A stretch of DNA of 64,000 nucleotides. It comes from Phytophthora quininea (taxonomy: Eukaryota; Oomycota; Peronosporomycetes; Peronosporales; Peronosporaceae). The notes under the pieces were generated by a model. The model was not told the DNA's origin. It was given only the letters and a program-made list of their open reading frames with translations, and did not search any database. The DNA lies in NCBI GenBank assembly GCA_011947345.1, contig JAAVTG010000477.1, positions 1-64,000 of the forward strand. Direction: 5' to 3'. Positions 21,016 to 31,292 of the stretch are shown here, in pieces (position 1 is the first letter of the stretch; every line of letters starts with the position of its first letter). The position numbers and the translations under genes were made by a program.

Positions 21016-24000
21016 CTACTGGTAGTACCGCGGTGCTCCACGTGACTGCCCATGGGCACGCGAGACCGACGAGTATGCTGACGATCCGGACGGCGTCGGC
21101 GCATAACGCTGTCTAGAGTACGCGTTGGAAGCAATCGGGGTGGGCGCGAACCGATCCGAGTACTCTGACGAATAGCTCGATGATGGCCCGCGTGACGGAG
21201 CGAAGCCTGCTCCAGAAGCCATGAACCTGCCGCCGTCATTGTACTGCTGCTGCTGCTGCTGGCGACCGTCGTAGGTCAAAAGATTGGGTTCTGGTTCGGT
21301 CTCGACATTGTGGACGACTGGTCCATCTCGTAGCTCTGCTGCGAGTGGATGAAGCTGTCACGACGCGAGAAGCCCGACCAGCGCTTCAACGCTAGCACGA
21401 ACATGGCCACGTAGCGCGAGAAGAAGACGAAGAAGACGAGCGAGTTGAAGATCACGAAGCCCTGCGCGATGATGCCTCGCCAGTGGATACTCAGATCGCT
21501 GGACGTGAGGAACGCAAAGCTCGCCATCAAGTTGACAATCGCCACCACCCTCAGCCCCACAGTGACCCCCAGCACCCAGCGCGCGGCAAACGGCCGGATG
21601 ATGAGCGCCACCACGATAAATAGCAAGTGACACACCATGAGCGCCACCAACTGCGTCGGAACGCCCGACACGGCGCCAGTGAGAGCGCCAAGCAAGACCT
21701 GGAAGGCCACTGTCACCACGAAGAAGTAGCGGAAGGCCATCCTGGACTCGCCGTAGAGAGGCCCCCACACGGCGTAGTTCTTGTACCGGAACGCGTCGTT
21801 CATGGGGATGGCTCGGACACTGACAAAGGCGAAGCAGAGACCACCAACGACCACCGCCCAGATCGAGAAGAGCGCCACAGCGAGACCGATGCCGACGCGG
21901 TAGCGCAGCTCCATGACGAGCTCGTACGAAGACATGGCCACAAGCGGGAACACACTGAGAACCCACAACGACACGCCCAGACCCACCACACACATGGCGA
22001 AGCTGTTGCGCAGCCCATGCGGAAGGAAGTCCGACCACGTATCTGCAGTCTTTCGGTAGTTGGAGTAGGCCACGCCGGTCGCGAGAAGAAAGAGCACGAC
22101 CACAAGGGCGACCACGGCCAAGAAGAACCAGAAGGCCGACATGAGCGCCTCGTCCTCGTCGATGCCGATACGATCCGAGAACGCGACAATGCCCGTCAAG
22201 ATGACGAGCTGCAGACGGCGCGAAGCTTCCGACACGGCGGTCGTCGTCACCGAAGACAAGTGCAGATTGGCGAACGAGAACGAGTCTGTGAAGTCCAGCA
22301 CAATCTGAGGAGCCTTCGTGAGCTCCAGCATGGAGATCGAGTTCAAATGTTGGATGTAGGCCACCACCACGGCCAGTTCCCACACATTGGGTGTGAGCCA
22401 TCCCATGCTGGACCGACCGCTTGCCCCGCTATCGCTGCCGCTTGAAACTCCACCCAGCCATCCAGGCCGTCGGAGCGCCAACAAGTGGAAGAAGATCAAC
22501 AGGACGGTGGTCACGATGCCGAGCGCGTAGCTCGCGTACAGCAACGCGTTCTGCACTTCCTGCGCCGTTGTCGACAGTGAAATGGACGCGCCAGGCGGCA
22601 GGTTGGACCGGTTGCTACCACCCACGATGACGACATCTCTATACGATCCGCTGCCATCTTCCAGTGTGCTCACCGCGCCGTCTCCACGGTTGTACTTCTC
22701 GAACGTCGTAATCTTACTCCCATCGCTGTACACAATCGTAGAGCCAGTATCGCCCAGCACTGTCAAGTCGTTGTTGTCGGTCAAATCCGGGTTTCCGCTG
22801 CCGTTCTCGCCACTGCTAGCCGACTCAGCCTGCTTTTGGACCGCTTCTGCTGCCGAGTTGTCAATGCCAGAAGTATCAGCGGGGATCACTGTCCCCACCG
22901 AATCCGGGGAAGCCGGAAAAGAAGGCATCACTAGTGAGCTTGAGTTTGGCGTCCGTGTCACCGGTGCTGGGCTCGGAGTTGACGTGTCTGATTGAGATGA
23001 CGAACCTTCGTCCGAATGCTCGGTTTGCTTGGTAGAATTGTCCGTCTCGGACGGACCAGATGAGCCCTTTGCCGCAGAAGGGGTCCGCGTGACGGGTGCC
23101 GGACTCGGCGTGCTTCCATCGGACGATGCGGAGGAAGGTGCCGTCGTCGGAGTCGACTTTGGAGAAGATGCCTGCGAGGTCGAACCTTTTTCTTTAGATC
23201 CGCTCGACCCGGTAGTAGAGCCTGACGCAGACGTCCCGCCTGTGTTCGAGGAAGCAGAAGGCGCTCTCGTCGGAGACTTAGTGACCTGCGGAGCATTCGT
23301 AACTGGCGGAGGGCTCCACGTAGCTGCAGAACCCGACGAAGAATCTGAACTGGCCGGTGGTGCTTCCGTTCTTGAAGGGGTTTCGGTAGCAGGCGTCGTC
23401 GTTGGCTTCTCTGTTGCAGGGGCATTCGTAACTGGGGCCGGACTGAACGTAACGTTATCCGACGAAGATGAAGCGGATTCTGCTTTCGAAGCAGAGGATC
23501 CTGTCGAACTCGGAGAACCGTGCGACGACGACGAGCTACTACCTGATGGTTCTGGTCTTGATGTCTTTGGAACACTGGGCACCGGAGGCGGACTCCACGG
23601 CGTTGGCTCTGGCGTTGGAGGTGCTGTTGTTGGTGCCTCTGTAGGAAGCTCAGTCGGCAATTCCGTAGGTTGCTCCGTCGGAGTCGGCGCTTGTGTAGGC
23701 AAATCTGTCCGGGTTGGCACTCGCGTAGGCAAATCTGTTGGCGTTGGCTTATGGGTAGGCACCGGCATATTTGTCGGAGTATTTGTCGGCGCATTTGTCC
23801 ACGTCGGCTCGGTCGTACCCGTGCTCGATCCACTCGTCGACTGGCTAGAAGAACTGGACGTCGTCGGCGTCTCGGTCGGCGTCTCGGTCGGCGTCTCGGT
23901 CGGCGTCTCGGTCGGCGTCTCGGTTGGCGCCTCGGTCGGTGTCTCGGTTGGCAGCTGTGTTGCGCCGCCCGTGCTCGACCCCGTCGTCGACTGAGAAGAA

Positions 24001-26719
24001 CTGGACGTCGTCGGCGTATTTGTCGGCTTATTCGTCGGCGCATTTGTCGGCGTATTTGTCGGCGTCTCGGTCGGCGCATTCGTCCACGTCGGCTCAGTCG
24101 TAGCCGGCGAACGCGTAGACGAGGAACCCGAGTTGGAAGACCCCGTCGTTGATCCTGACTGAGAAGCCGGGGCCGACGTCGGCGAATCTGTCGTGGGCGA
24201 ATCTGTCGGCGCATTTGTCGGTGTATTCGTCGGCTCATTTGTCGGTGTATTCGTCGGAGCATTTGTCGGCGCATTTGTCCACGTCGGCTCGGTCGTACCC
24301 GTGCTCGATCCACTCGTCGACTGGCTAGAAGAACTGGACGTCGTCGGCGTCTCGGTCGGCGTCTCGGTCGGCGTCTCGGTCGGCGTCTCGGTCGGCGTCT
24401 CGGTTGGCGCCTCGGTCGGTGTCTCGGTTGGCAGCTGTGTTGCGCCGCCCGTGCTCGACCCCGTCGTCGACTGAGAAGAACTGGACGTCGTCGGCGTATT
24501 TGTCGGCTTATTCGTCGGCGCATTTGTCGGCGTATTTGTCGGCGTCTCGGTCGGCGCATTCGTCCACGTCGGCTCAGTCGTAGCCGGCGAACGCGTAAAC
24601 GAGGAACCCGAGTTGGAAGACCCCGTCGTTGATCCTGACTGAGAAGCCGGGGCCGACGTCGGCGAATCTGTCGTGGGAGAATCTGTCGGCGCATTTGTCG
24701 GTGTATTCGTCGGCTCATTTGTCGGCGCATTCGTCGGAGCATTTGTCGGCGCATTTGTCCACGTCGGCTCGGTCGTACCCGTGCTCGATCCACTCGTCGA
24801 CTGGCTAGAAGAACTGGACGTCGTCGGCGTCTCGGTCGGCGTCTCGGTCGGCGTCTCGGTCGGCGTCTCGGTCGGCGTCTCGGTTGGCGCCTCGGTCGGT
24901 GTCTCGGTTGGCAGCTGTGTTGCGCCGCCCGTGCTCGACCCCGTCGTCGACTGAGAAGAACTGGACGTCGTCGGCGTATTTGTCGGCTTATTCGTCGGCG
25001 CATTTGTCGGCGTATTTGTCGGCGTCTCGGTCGGCGCATTCGTCCACGTCGGCTCAGTCGTAGCCGGCGAACGCGTAAACGAGGAACCCGAGTTGGAAGA
25101 CCCCGTCGTTGATCCTGACTGAGAAGCCGGGGCCGACGTCGGCGAATCTGTCGTGGGAGAATCTGTCGGCGCATTTGTCGGTGTATTCGTCGGAGTACTT
25201 GTCGGCGCATTTGTCCACGTCGGCTCGGTCGTACCCGTGCTCGATCCACTCGACGACTGGCTAGAAGAACTGGACGTCGTCGGCGTCTCGGTCGGCGTCT
25301 CGGTCGGCGTCTCGGTTGGCGTCTCGGTTGGCGTCTCGGTTGGCGCCTCGGTCGGTGTCTCGGTTGGCAGCTGTGTTGCGCCGCCCGTGCTCGACCCCGT
25401 CGTCGACTGAGAAGAACTGGACGTCGTCGGCGTATTTGTCGGCTTATTCGTCGGCGCATTTGTCGGCGTATTTGTCGGCGTCTCGGTCGGCGCATTCGTC
25501 CACGTCGGCTCAGTCGTAGCCGGCGAACGCGTAAATGAGGAACCCGAGTTGGAAGACCCCGTCGTTGATCCTGACTGAGAAGCCGGGGCCGACGTCGGCG
25601 AATCTGTCGTGGGCGAATCTGTCGGCGCATTTGTCGGTGTATTCGTCGGCTCATTTGTCGGCGCATTCGTCGGAGCATTTGTCGGCGCATTTGTCCACGT
25701 CGGCTCGGTCGTACCCGTGCTCGATCCACTCGTCGACTGGCTAGAAGAACTGGACGTCGTCGGCGTCTCGGTCGGCGTCTCGGTCGGCGTCTCGGTCGGC
25801 GTCTCGGTCGGCGTCTCGGTTGGCGCCTCGGTCGGTGTCTCGGTTGGCAGCTGTGTTGCGCCGCCCGTGCTCGACCCCGTCGTCGACTGAGAAGAACTGG
25901 ACGTCGTCGGCGTATTTGTCGGCTTATTCGTCGGCGCATTTGTCGGCGTATTTGTCGGCGTCTCGGTCGGCGCATTCGTCCACGTCGGCTCAGTCGTAGC
26001 CGGCGAACGCGTAAACGAGGAACCCGAGTTGGAAGACCCCGTCGTTGATCCTGATTGAGAAGCCGGGGCCGACGTCGGCGAATCTGTCGTGGGCGAATCT
26101 GTCGGCGTACTCGTCGGCGTATTTGTCGGCGTCTCGGTCGGCGCATTCGTCCACGTCGGCTCGGTCGTAGCCGGCGAACGCGTAAACGAGGAACCCGAGT
26201 TGGAAGACCCCGTCGTTGATCCTGCCTGAGAAGCCGGGGCCGACGTCGGCGAATCTGTCGTGGGCGTCCGAGTCCACGTAGTTGGCGTCCATGTCGTCGG
26301 CGTCGGAGTCCACGTAGTCGGCTCGGTCGTGCTTGAGCTCGCGTAGACGAGGAGCCAGAGTTAGTAGACCCTGAAGCCGATGCACTTTTGTTGCCATCGC
26401 TAGAAGCTGACGCTTTGGACCCCGACGTGCTTTTCGAGCTCCCTTCTCTTGTGGGTGCGTGTGTCGTTGGTACTGGTGTCCATGTTACTGGTGTCCATGT
26501 CACTGGTGTCCAAGTCGTCGCGCTGGGAGTATTTGATCCGGTGGAACCTACATCTGAATACGCGGACGAGCTGGACGACGACGCCATGGCCTTGAGGTAC
26601 CTGAACTCGCTCACCTGCTCGCCGCGCGCCACGGCCACTACCACGGCCGAGGTCACGGCGACGCCTAACGCTATGGAGGCCAGCGGCCGCCTCCGTCTCC
26701 ACCGCCGCTGTGTCTGCAT
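21016..26719 (-). CDS. TRP-like polytopic membrane protein with mucin-like repeat ectodomain
   Basis: About 1901 residues with two frame changes (~26335 and the T4 run at 21278-21281). Residues ~13-35 form a signal peptide or first membrane segment (SIALGVAVTSAVVVAVARG). Then come ~1000 residues of Thr/Pro/Ser repeats (TETP, TNAPTNTP, TWTP units), surely O-glycosylated and extracellular if secreted. A Ser-rich linker and conserved ectodomain (GDTGSTIVYSDGSKITTFEK) precede a block of about nine hydrophobic segments (e.g. ALGIVTTVLLIFFHLLAL, FFLAVVALVVVLFLLATGV, IIAQGFVIFNSLVFFVFFS). The tail is Ser/Tyr/Gln-rich and cytosolic. The membrane block resembles the TRP/FLC-like family (Pfam TRP, PF06011) of fungi and oomycetes. 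A mechanosensitive or wall-sensing channel role is inferred. The Arg-rich reading of the repeats in another frame is an artefact. Confidence 0.65.
23770..26100 (-). repeat. Five-copy 480-bp tandem repeat with internal 12-bp minisatellite
   Basis: The landmark gctcgatccactcg recurs at 23823, 24303, 24783, 25239 and 25719, giving periods of 480, 480, 456 and 480 bp, all multiples of 3 and of 12. Each unit contains a 12-bp array (ggcgtctcggtc on plus = Thr-Glu-Thr-Pro on minus) and TNAPTNTP-type stretches. The units are nearly identical, pointing to recent homogenisation. The 24-bp-shorter unit lacks two 12-bp steps. Length variation between strains would change ectodomain length in frame. Confidence 0.85.
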
Positions 26720-27608
26720 GCTGGGACGAGGGGCGGGGCGGCGGCAACGATCGCCGCTGTCCGTCTCCGCTGCTGAGTGTGTCGCGCTTATAATGTGGCT
26801 GTCACCTGTGGCTAGGCCCCAGAAGGGGAAAATGCTGGCGCCTGTGGCGTGCTCTTGGTGAGAGCGTTACGCAGACGATAGGGACGGACTGGCGCTTGTG
26901 GCGAGCAGCGCCTCTACGTGCGCGCAATGCGGCTGGTTGAAACATGTGTATCTTGTTATCCAGCCATGGACCAGAGTCGCCGCAAGGAGCGGAAAGAAAG
27001 ATGGGGGTCGCCGATCGAGCCAGACTCGAGTCGGACTGGTACACTGTCAAGGAGGCAGCTGTCCCGGCAGAATGACCAACGCCGCCAACATGACGGAGCA
27101 CTGGTGGTGCCGGCACCGCTAATGTCCTACACTCAGTATTGCAATGAGTCGATGCTCGTTGCAGTGCTGGGGCGGCTCGAACTGCGCGCGCCACGATCGA
27201 TGGAAGAAGCTTTTCAACTCCATGCTGAGGAGATATGAACACCTTTTTCGCTGTGCCGATAACGCTTTCTCCAAAAGCATAAAGTCGTCGCTCGTCGAGA
27301 GCTCATTTCGCTGAACCTGGACGCAGCCCGCAGTGCATAGTCAAAGCTGCGACTCGAGCAGCTTCTCCGAGGTATTAGCTGTAGCTTCTTCGAGGCAACC
27401 TGGAGTATTTGAACTTAGCGGCACATAGGAAAAAGGATCTGCATGTTAAATGTAAATGGCCACTACACTGCAAGTAGATAGCTTTATCGAAAGGGGCCCT
27501 GAAGGCGTCACACAGTTGGACGATCGCGACTCTTAGTCCGAGATTGTTGCAGTCCCCAAAAGGCTGCACCAACGCTCGCAGCAGTTCAATCGGGCAAGAT
27601 CCAACGAT
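26720..27608. other. Intergenic stretch upstream of the TRP-like gene
   Basis: About 0.9 kb, presumably including the promoter of the minus-strand TRP-like gene. Overlapping frames at 26802-27242 on both strands look non-coding. Confidence 0.4.
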
Positions 27609-27959
27609 TTACCGACCGCCGACGATGTCACTTCCAGCAAGTGCGTCAGGCTCAACACGACGCGGACACGTGAGTTTATTGTGGCCCATTTTCTCACACA
27701 AACTGCACTTGTAGGGCTTGCGCTTCGTCTTCTCAGCGGCAGTGACTTGGCTCACAAGCTCCTGAAGGAAACCATCAATCGCAGGTGTGCTTTGGGCGGC
27801 GGGAGAAGCCTGCGCGAGTCGAGGTATAGTAAAACGCGATGAGCCTGGAGGAATCTCAGCCTGCTTGGTAGCGACGTCGGTCTTGGCCTGGCGTTTCGCG
27901 ACCTCCACTTCCCATTCGCAGGTGTCGATGATGCACCCCAGCGCCTCAAATTGCCGCAT
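27609..27959 (-). pseudogene. Zinc-knuckle protein fragment, transposon-like
   Basis: Encodes a CCHC-type knuckle, CSLCEKMGHNKLTCP, near the C-terminus, after FLQELVSQVTAAEKTKRKPYK. The pattern C-x2-C-x3-G-H-N-x3-C is common in MULE-type transposase-derived and gag-like proteins. The 5' side (27960-28360) contains a possible upstream part in other frames (MSGNTGSEPEQLDLLRLHG near 28120). No transposase catalytic core was seen. Probably a decayed transposon-derived gene. Confidence 0.35.
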
Positions 27960-29225
27960 TTTACTCTCAGCTTAACCTGCTTGTTGTGGTTGAAGGCGTA
28001 GACCCTTTACGAATTATCAAAAGTCTGCGCATCTGTTGAAGACGTCGCCTTCGACAAGTCTGTCGCTTCCATGAAGCCGCAGTAAATCTAACTGCTCCGG
28101 CTCCGATCCCGTGTTGCCACTCATGGTGCTGGCTGCACCAGCCGAGGACTGCTCAAGTGAGCGCTTCCTGCCCAGGAAATCCCCTTCGGCCCACTTCAGA
28201 GAGAGTCTCGCTCGTGCAACTGTGTGACGCCTTCGGGCCCCTTTCACAACTTTCGCCGTGGTCAGGACCCTTTTCGGTAAAGTTCCCTGCGGCCCTCGCC
28301 ATCTATGGCCTGGATCTCGCAATTCTGCTAACAGGCGGGTGACCGTGAAGGAGACCATGATCAGAGGACGACCTGGACGACCTGTTCTTCAGCGGAACGA
28401 GCTTCAACGATAAGGCGAGATTGACCTCTCGAGATCTCTTCAGCTTGTGCACTTCCATCGCCAGCGTCGGCTCGGACGTCCCATCATCGAGGCATTGAAA
28501 GCTGTTGGAGGTGATAACATCAGCGTCGTCCTTGCTGCTGTCCGATAGTCGTCCACGGGAAGTACTACGACTAATTTGTCAGCAGCAGAAATTGACTGTA
28601 GCAAAGAACGCAAAACAAGTCGACGCTTCCTTGGCGTAGTCCACCGCAGTTTCGTCTGGAAAATGGCGTTGGACTGCTCCATAAACACTTCGCGAGTTTT
28701 TGTTTAATGGCACAGTGAATTTATGAGGCAACATTCCGTTTACCGCTGCTCTTTGCTGCTAGCTTGTCATTCTCGGGTAGATGCTTGCCTAAGGTAAGCG
28801 AAGACGGTGAAGCCTTCGAACTGGGTGGTGGTTTTGACGATCTCTTCAGTCTTGGTCGGGTCTGGGTACACCACCGTGTGGTACACTGCCAGGAATATGG
28901 TCTACTTGTCGTCAACTTGTTTTGCACTGAAGTTTGCTTGTACTTTTCGCAGCAAGCGCAGTTGTGCCTTGCATTCACGGTTTGCAGCGCCCAAAGCGCC
29001 CGCTACATCTAGCCGACCTTACTGCCACCAAGCAGGGTTCCTTACACTATATACTGATAGCGTTAGCCGTTGACGGATTTGCGGTGTTAGCTCTCTCGAC
29101 TTCATCGATGAATCCAAAAGTGAATTCTGCTGAGATGCAGCTCAGCTTACCAGGGCAAACTGCCTCCCACCGCACGACATAGTTTCACAAACTTCTCCAC
29201 TCGGAGTCGTCGGTTGCAGTTCGAA
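27960..29225. other. Decayed coding-like DNA of unknown origin
   Basis: Short protein-like stretches on the minus strand (for example FLAVYHTVVYPDPTKTEEI near 28890-28840) are broken by stops. This suggests old transposon or gene remnants between the TRP-like locus and segmental copy 3. Nothing can be named. Confidence 0.25.
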
Positions 29226-29392
29226 GATTCGCCGTCATCATTCGTGATGACCATGAGGATGTTGAAGTTCCATGCAAGATCGCAGTCAGATAAAGCAAAG
29301 AAATCGAGGGAAACCTTCATTTCCATTAGAGTCTGTCTGCAATGGGGATGCAGAGGACGGGGAAGCGTTTGCTTGACCAGGCTAAGAGAGCT

Positions 29393-29671
29393 CTACCAGC
29401 CCCAGCCCCAGCCGCGGCCCCACCAGCCTCGGCCCCACGGTCCCATTCCCCACGGCCCCATTCCCCAGCCAAAGCCCGGTCCCCAGCCCCACTGCTCCTT
29501 CTTCTTGTCGTCCTTGGCGACCTTGTGCTCAGGATCCCCAGCAGCAGGTGCCACAGCGTTCGGGGCGGCGGCGTTAGTGTCGGCGAGAGCCCGCAGAGCT
29601 GGGTTGGGCTGGTTGTCGGCAGCAGCGACAGTGGCGACGAGTGCGGCGACGGCGAGAGCAGTGAACTTCAT
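29393..29671 (-). CDS. Small secreted Gly/Trp-rich protein, copy 3
   Basis: 92 residues, start ATG at 29671. The protein is the same as the copy at 8179-8457, including GDPEHKVAKDD. Signal peptide, linker and Gly/Trp tail are all intact. A third intact frame inside a segment whose other genes are damaged supports selection on this gene. Confidence 0.75.
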   Translation of the reverse strand: MKFTALAVAALVATVAAADNQPNPALRALADTNAAAPNAVAPAAGDPEHKVAKDDKKKEQWGWGPGFGWGMGPWGMGPWGRGWWGRGWGWGW

Positions 29672-30294
29672 GGCACTTGGGTAGTCCTTGACAGATACTT
29701 GGTCCAAGCAGGTAAGTTGAGATATGGGATGGAGCTGTCGCCTACGAAGTTGTCCGCTGCGAACCGAAGGAAAAGGCCACAGAGTTTTCTTCGCCCTGGC
29801 ATCGACTGCGAAGATAATTTTCCTCCTGTCTGTTATCGGGAACGTCTCCGTTAATTTGTTTACGGCGCTTTTGTTGTCCGTGACAACATCTTTCAGCCGT
29901 CCATCAATCTAGTCGAACCCGGTTCTCCGACAAGTCGCCTACGGCTGTGCATCCGAATCACAAGTTTTTTGCCCATTGTTAGTATGATGGCTAAAATTTC
30001 GAGGTGGCAAGTGCATGGACACATTGGCTCGTTCGGAGATCGATTCTTCAGTTCTCGTCGCTGAACACGATGAAGTTTTCCAAAGTCTTCTCGCAGTAGG
30101 TTGAAGAAAAAAGTTGTTCCTCCGTTGCTTTGCAATAGATGCGCGCTATTCGTAACCATACCGAACCTGGAAACGTGAAGAAGCTGTCAGGTCTTTGCAG
30201 ATTATGGGTGTTTAAGGGTGAAATCGATCTGTTCGATCGTAGCAGGGGAGGGTGATGTAGGATAAACCTCGCGGTCGAGTAATCGGAGCTCCTC

Positions 30295-30755
30295 GTGGAC
30301 CTGCAACCGGTGACCACACCCAATTCCTTCTGTGCCAGCCTTCTCAATTGCTGTCTTTCCTTCATGCTGGCAGCAGACAACTGGGCAACCACCACGACGC
30401 AGAAATGGAGCAATGACGTCAAGGCTGAGTGGAAGCGAGAAAGACACCGTAAAAGATGGTCCGACTGCGGTTCCTCAAGAAGCTGAAGCCGGCAGATATT
30501 ATCCAGGAACGACGACACCTGGAAAGAAAACTGCACAAGACAATACCACCCAGAGCTCGAGCAGAGCTTAATCGTCGTGAACGCACATCCGATCGGCTAT
30601 CGATGGCAGACAAATTCCTTCAGCTCACTCTCGAATGTGCAGTGCTCCAAAGTCAAAACCTCGCGCTCACATCAATTATCCTACAGCACCAGAAGCTGCA
30701 GGATGAGGAAGTGGAGCAATTAGTGAAAAGGAGTTTTCACGGCAAGTTTGAGTAG
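30295..30755 (+). pseudogene. Truncated bZIP-like N-terminal fragment, copy 3
   Basis: Starts with MDLQPVTTPNSFCASLLNC, as in copy 2, and runs through WSNDVKAEWKRERHRK. It changes frame at caccgtaaaagatgg and continues as MVRLRFLKKLKPADIIQERR, with a coil ending LVKRSFHGKFE. No START-like domain follows. The frame break is the same as in copy 1. Confidence 0.55.
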
Positions 30756-30928
30756 TTTATTTTCTTCCTAGTCATTTTGCGTCCGCTAATATATTGATTT
30801 GTTTCTTCAGACCATGAGCACCCGCGACACGAATCACCACCGAATCTCGGCGGGTAAAGAGATTAGTCCACGCACCGAGTCTTCCGATAAGTAGTGCCTC
30901 GAGCTGTGTCTCCCGTCGTCGATCTACG

Positions 30929-31265
30929 ATGGTTTTACCCAACGTGGTTGAAATGTTGGAGGAGTTATCGACGACTTCGGTCGAAGCAAGCGTCAAAGCT
31001 GCTCGAACAGGTCAAATGGAAGACTTAAAGCGACTACTTGGCCGATCGGGCTGCTATCCTCTGCAAAAGCTGCAATAGCTGCCGGATCGAATGGACACGT
31101 CAAGACTCTACAGGTAGCGTTGCTTTTCGGAGATTGTGGCGACAGAGATCGTGTCCACCACGTTGTGTTGGACATTGCCGCTGCTCGAGGTTTCGTCGAC
31201 GTCGTTGAACTTCTATCAGGGAACGTATCGGGACTGGGTTTTGGTGTGCGTGCTCTCTCGAAGAA
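30929..31265 (+). pseudogene. Ankyrin-repeat gene, 3'-truncated copy 3
   Basis: Begins MVLPNVVEMLEELSTTSVEA at 30929 and is cut off at about 31265, after the part equivalent to SGNVSGLGFGVRALS, by the duplication boundary. Frames change near 31065 and 31115. Cannot give a functional ankyrin protein. Confidence 0.6.
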
Positions 31266-31292
31266 ACCTCGTGAAAAACTTCACCACTTCAC

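Larger units (their letters stand above)
29226..31265 (+). repeat. Segmental duplication, copy 3 (3'-truncated)
   Basis: Direct-orientation copy of 8022-10515 that stops inside the ankyrin gene at about 31265 (after ggtgtgcgtgctctctcgaa). The unrelated sequence that follows leads within 30 bp to the IQ-motif gene. It keeps the ~180 bp segment absent from copy 1 (30191-30370). Confidence 0.8.

Noticed and set aside
21627..22445. 272-codon His/Glu-rich plus-strand frame
   Set aside because: Exact antisense shadow of the TRP-like membrane domain.
23770..26100. CRISPR-like array
   Set aside because: Repeats are contiguous coding units of 480 bp with a 12-bp minisatellite; no spacer-repeat structure.
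22958..26719. Very long Arg/Pro-rich frame on the minus strand
   Set aside because: Only its first ~120 codons are real. The Arg-rich rest is an out-of-frame reading of the Thr/Pro repeats, and the correct frame continues into the membrane domain.
26802..27242. Overlapping frames near 27 kb
   Set aside because: Composition and overlap on both strands suggest non-coding DNA; no motif recognised.
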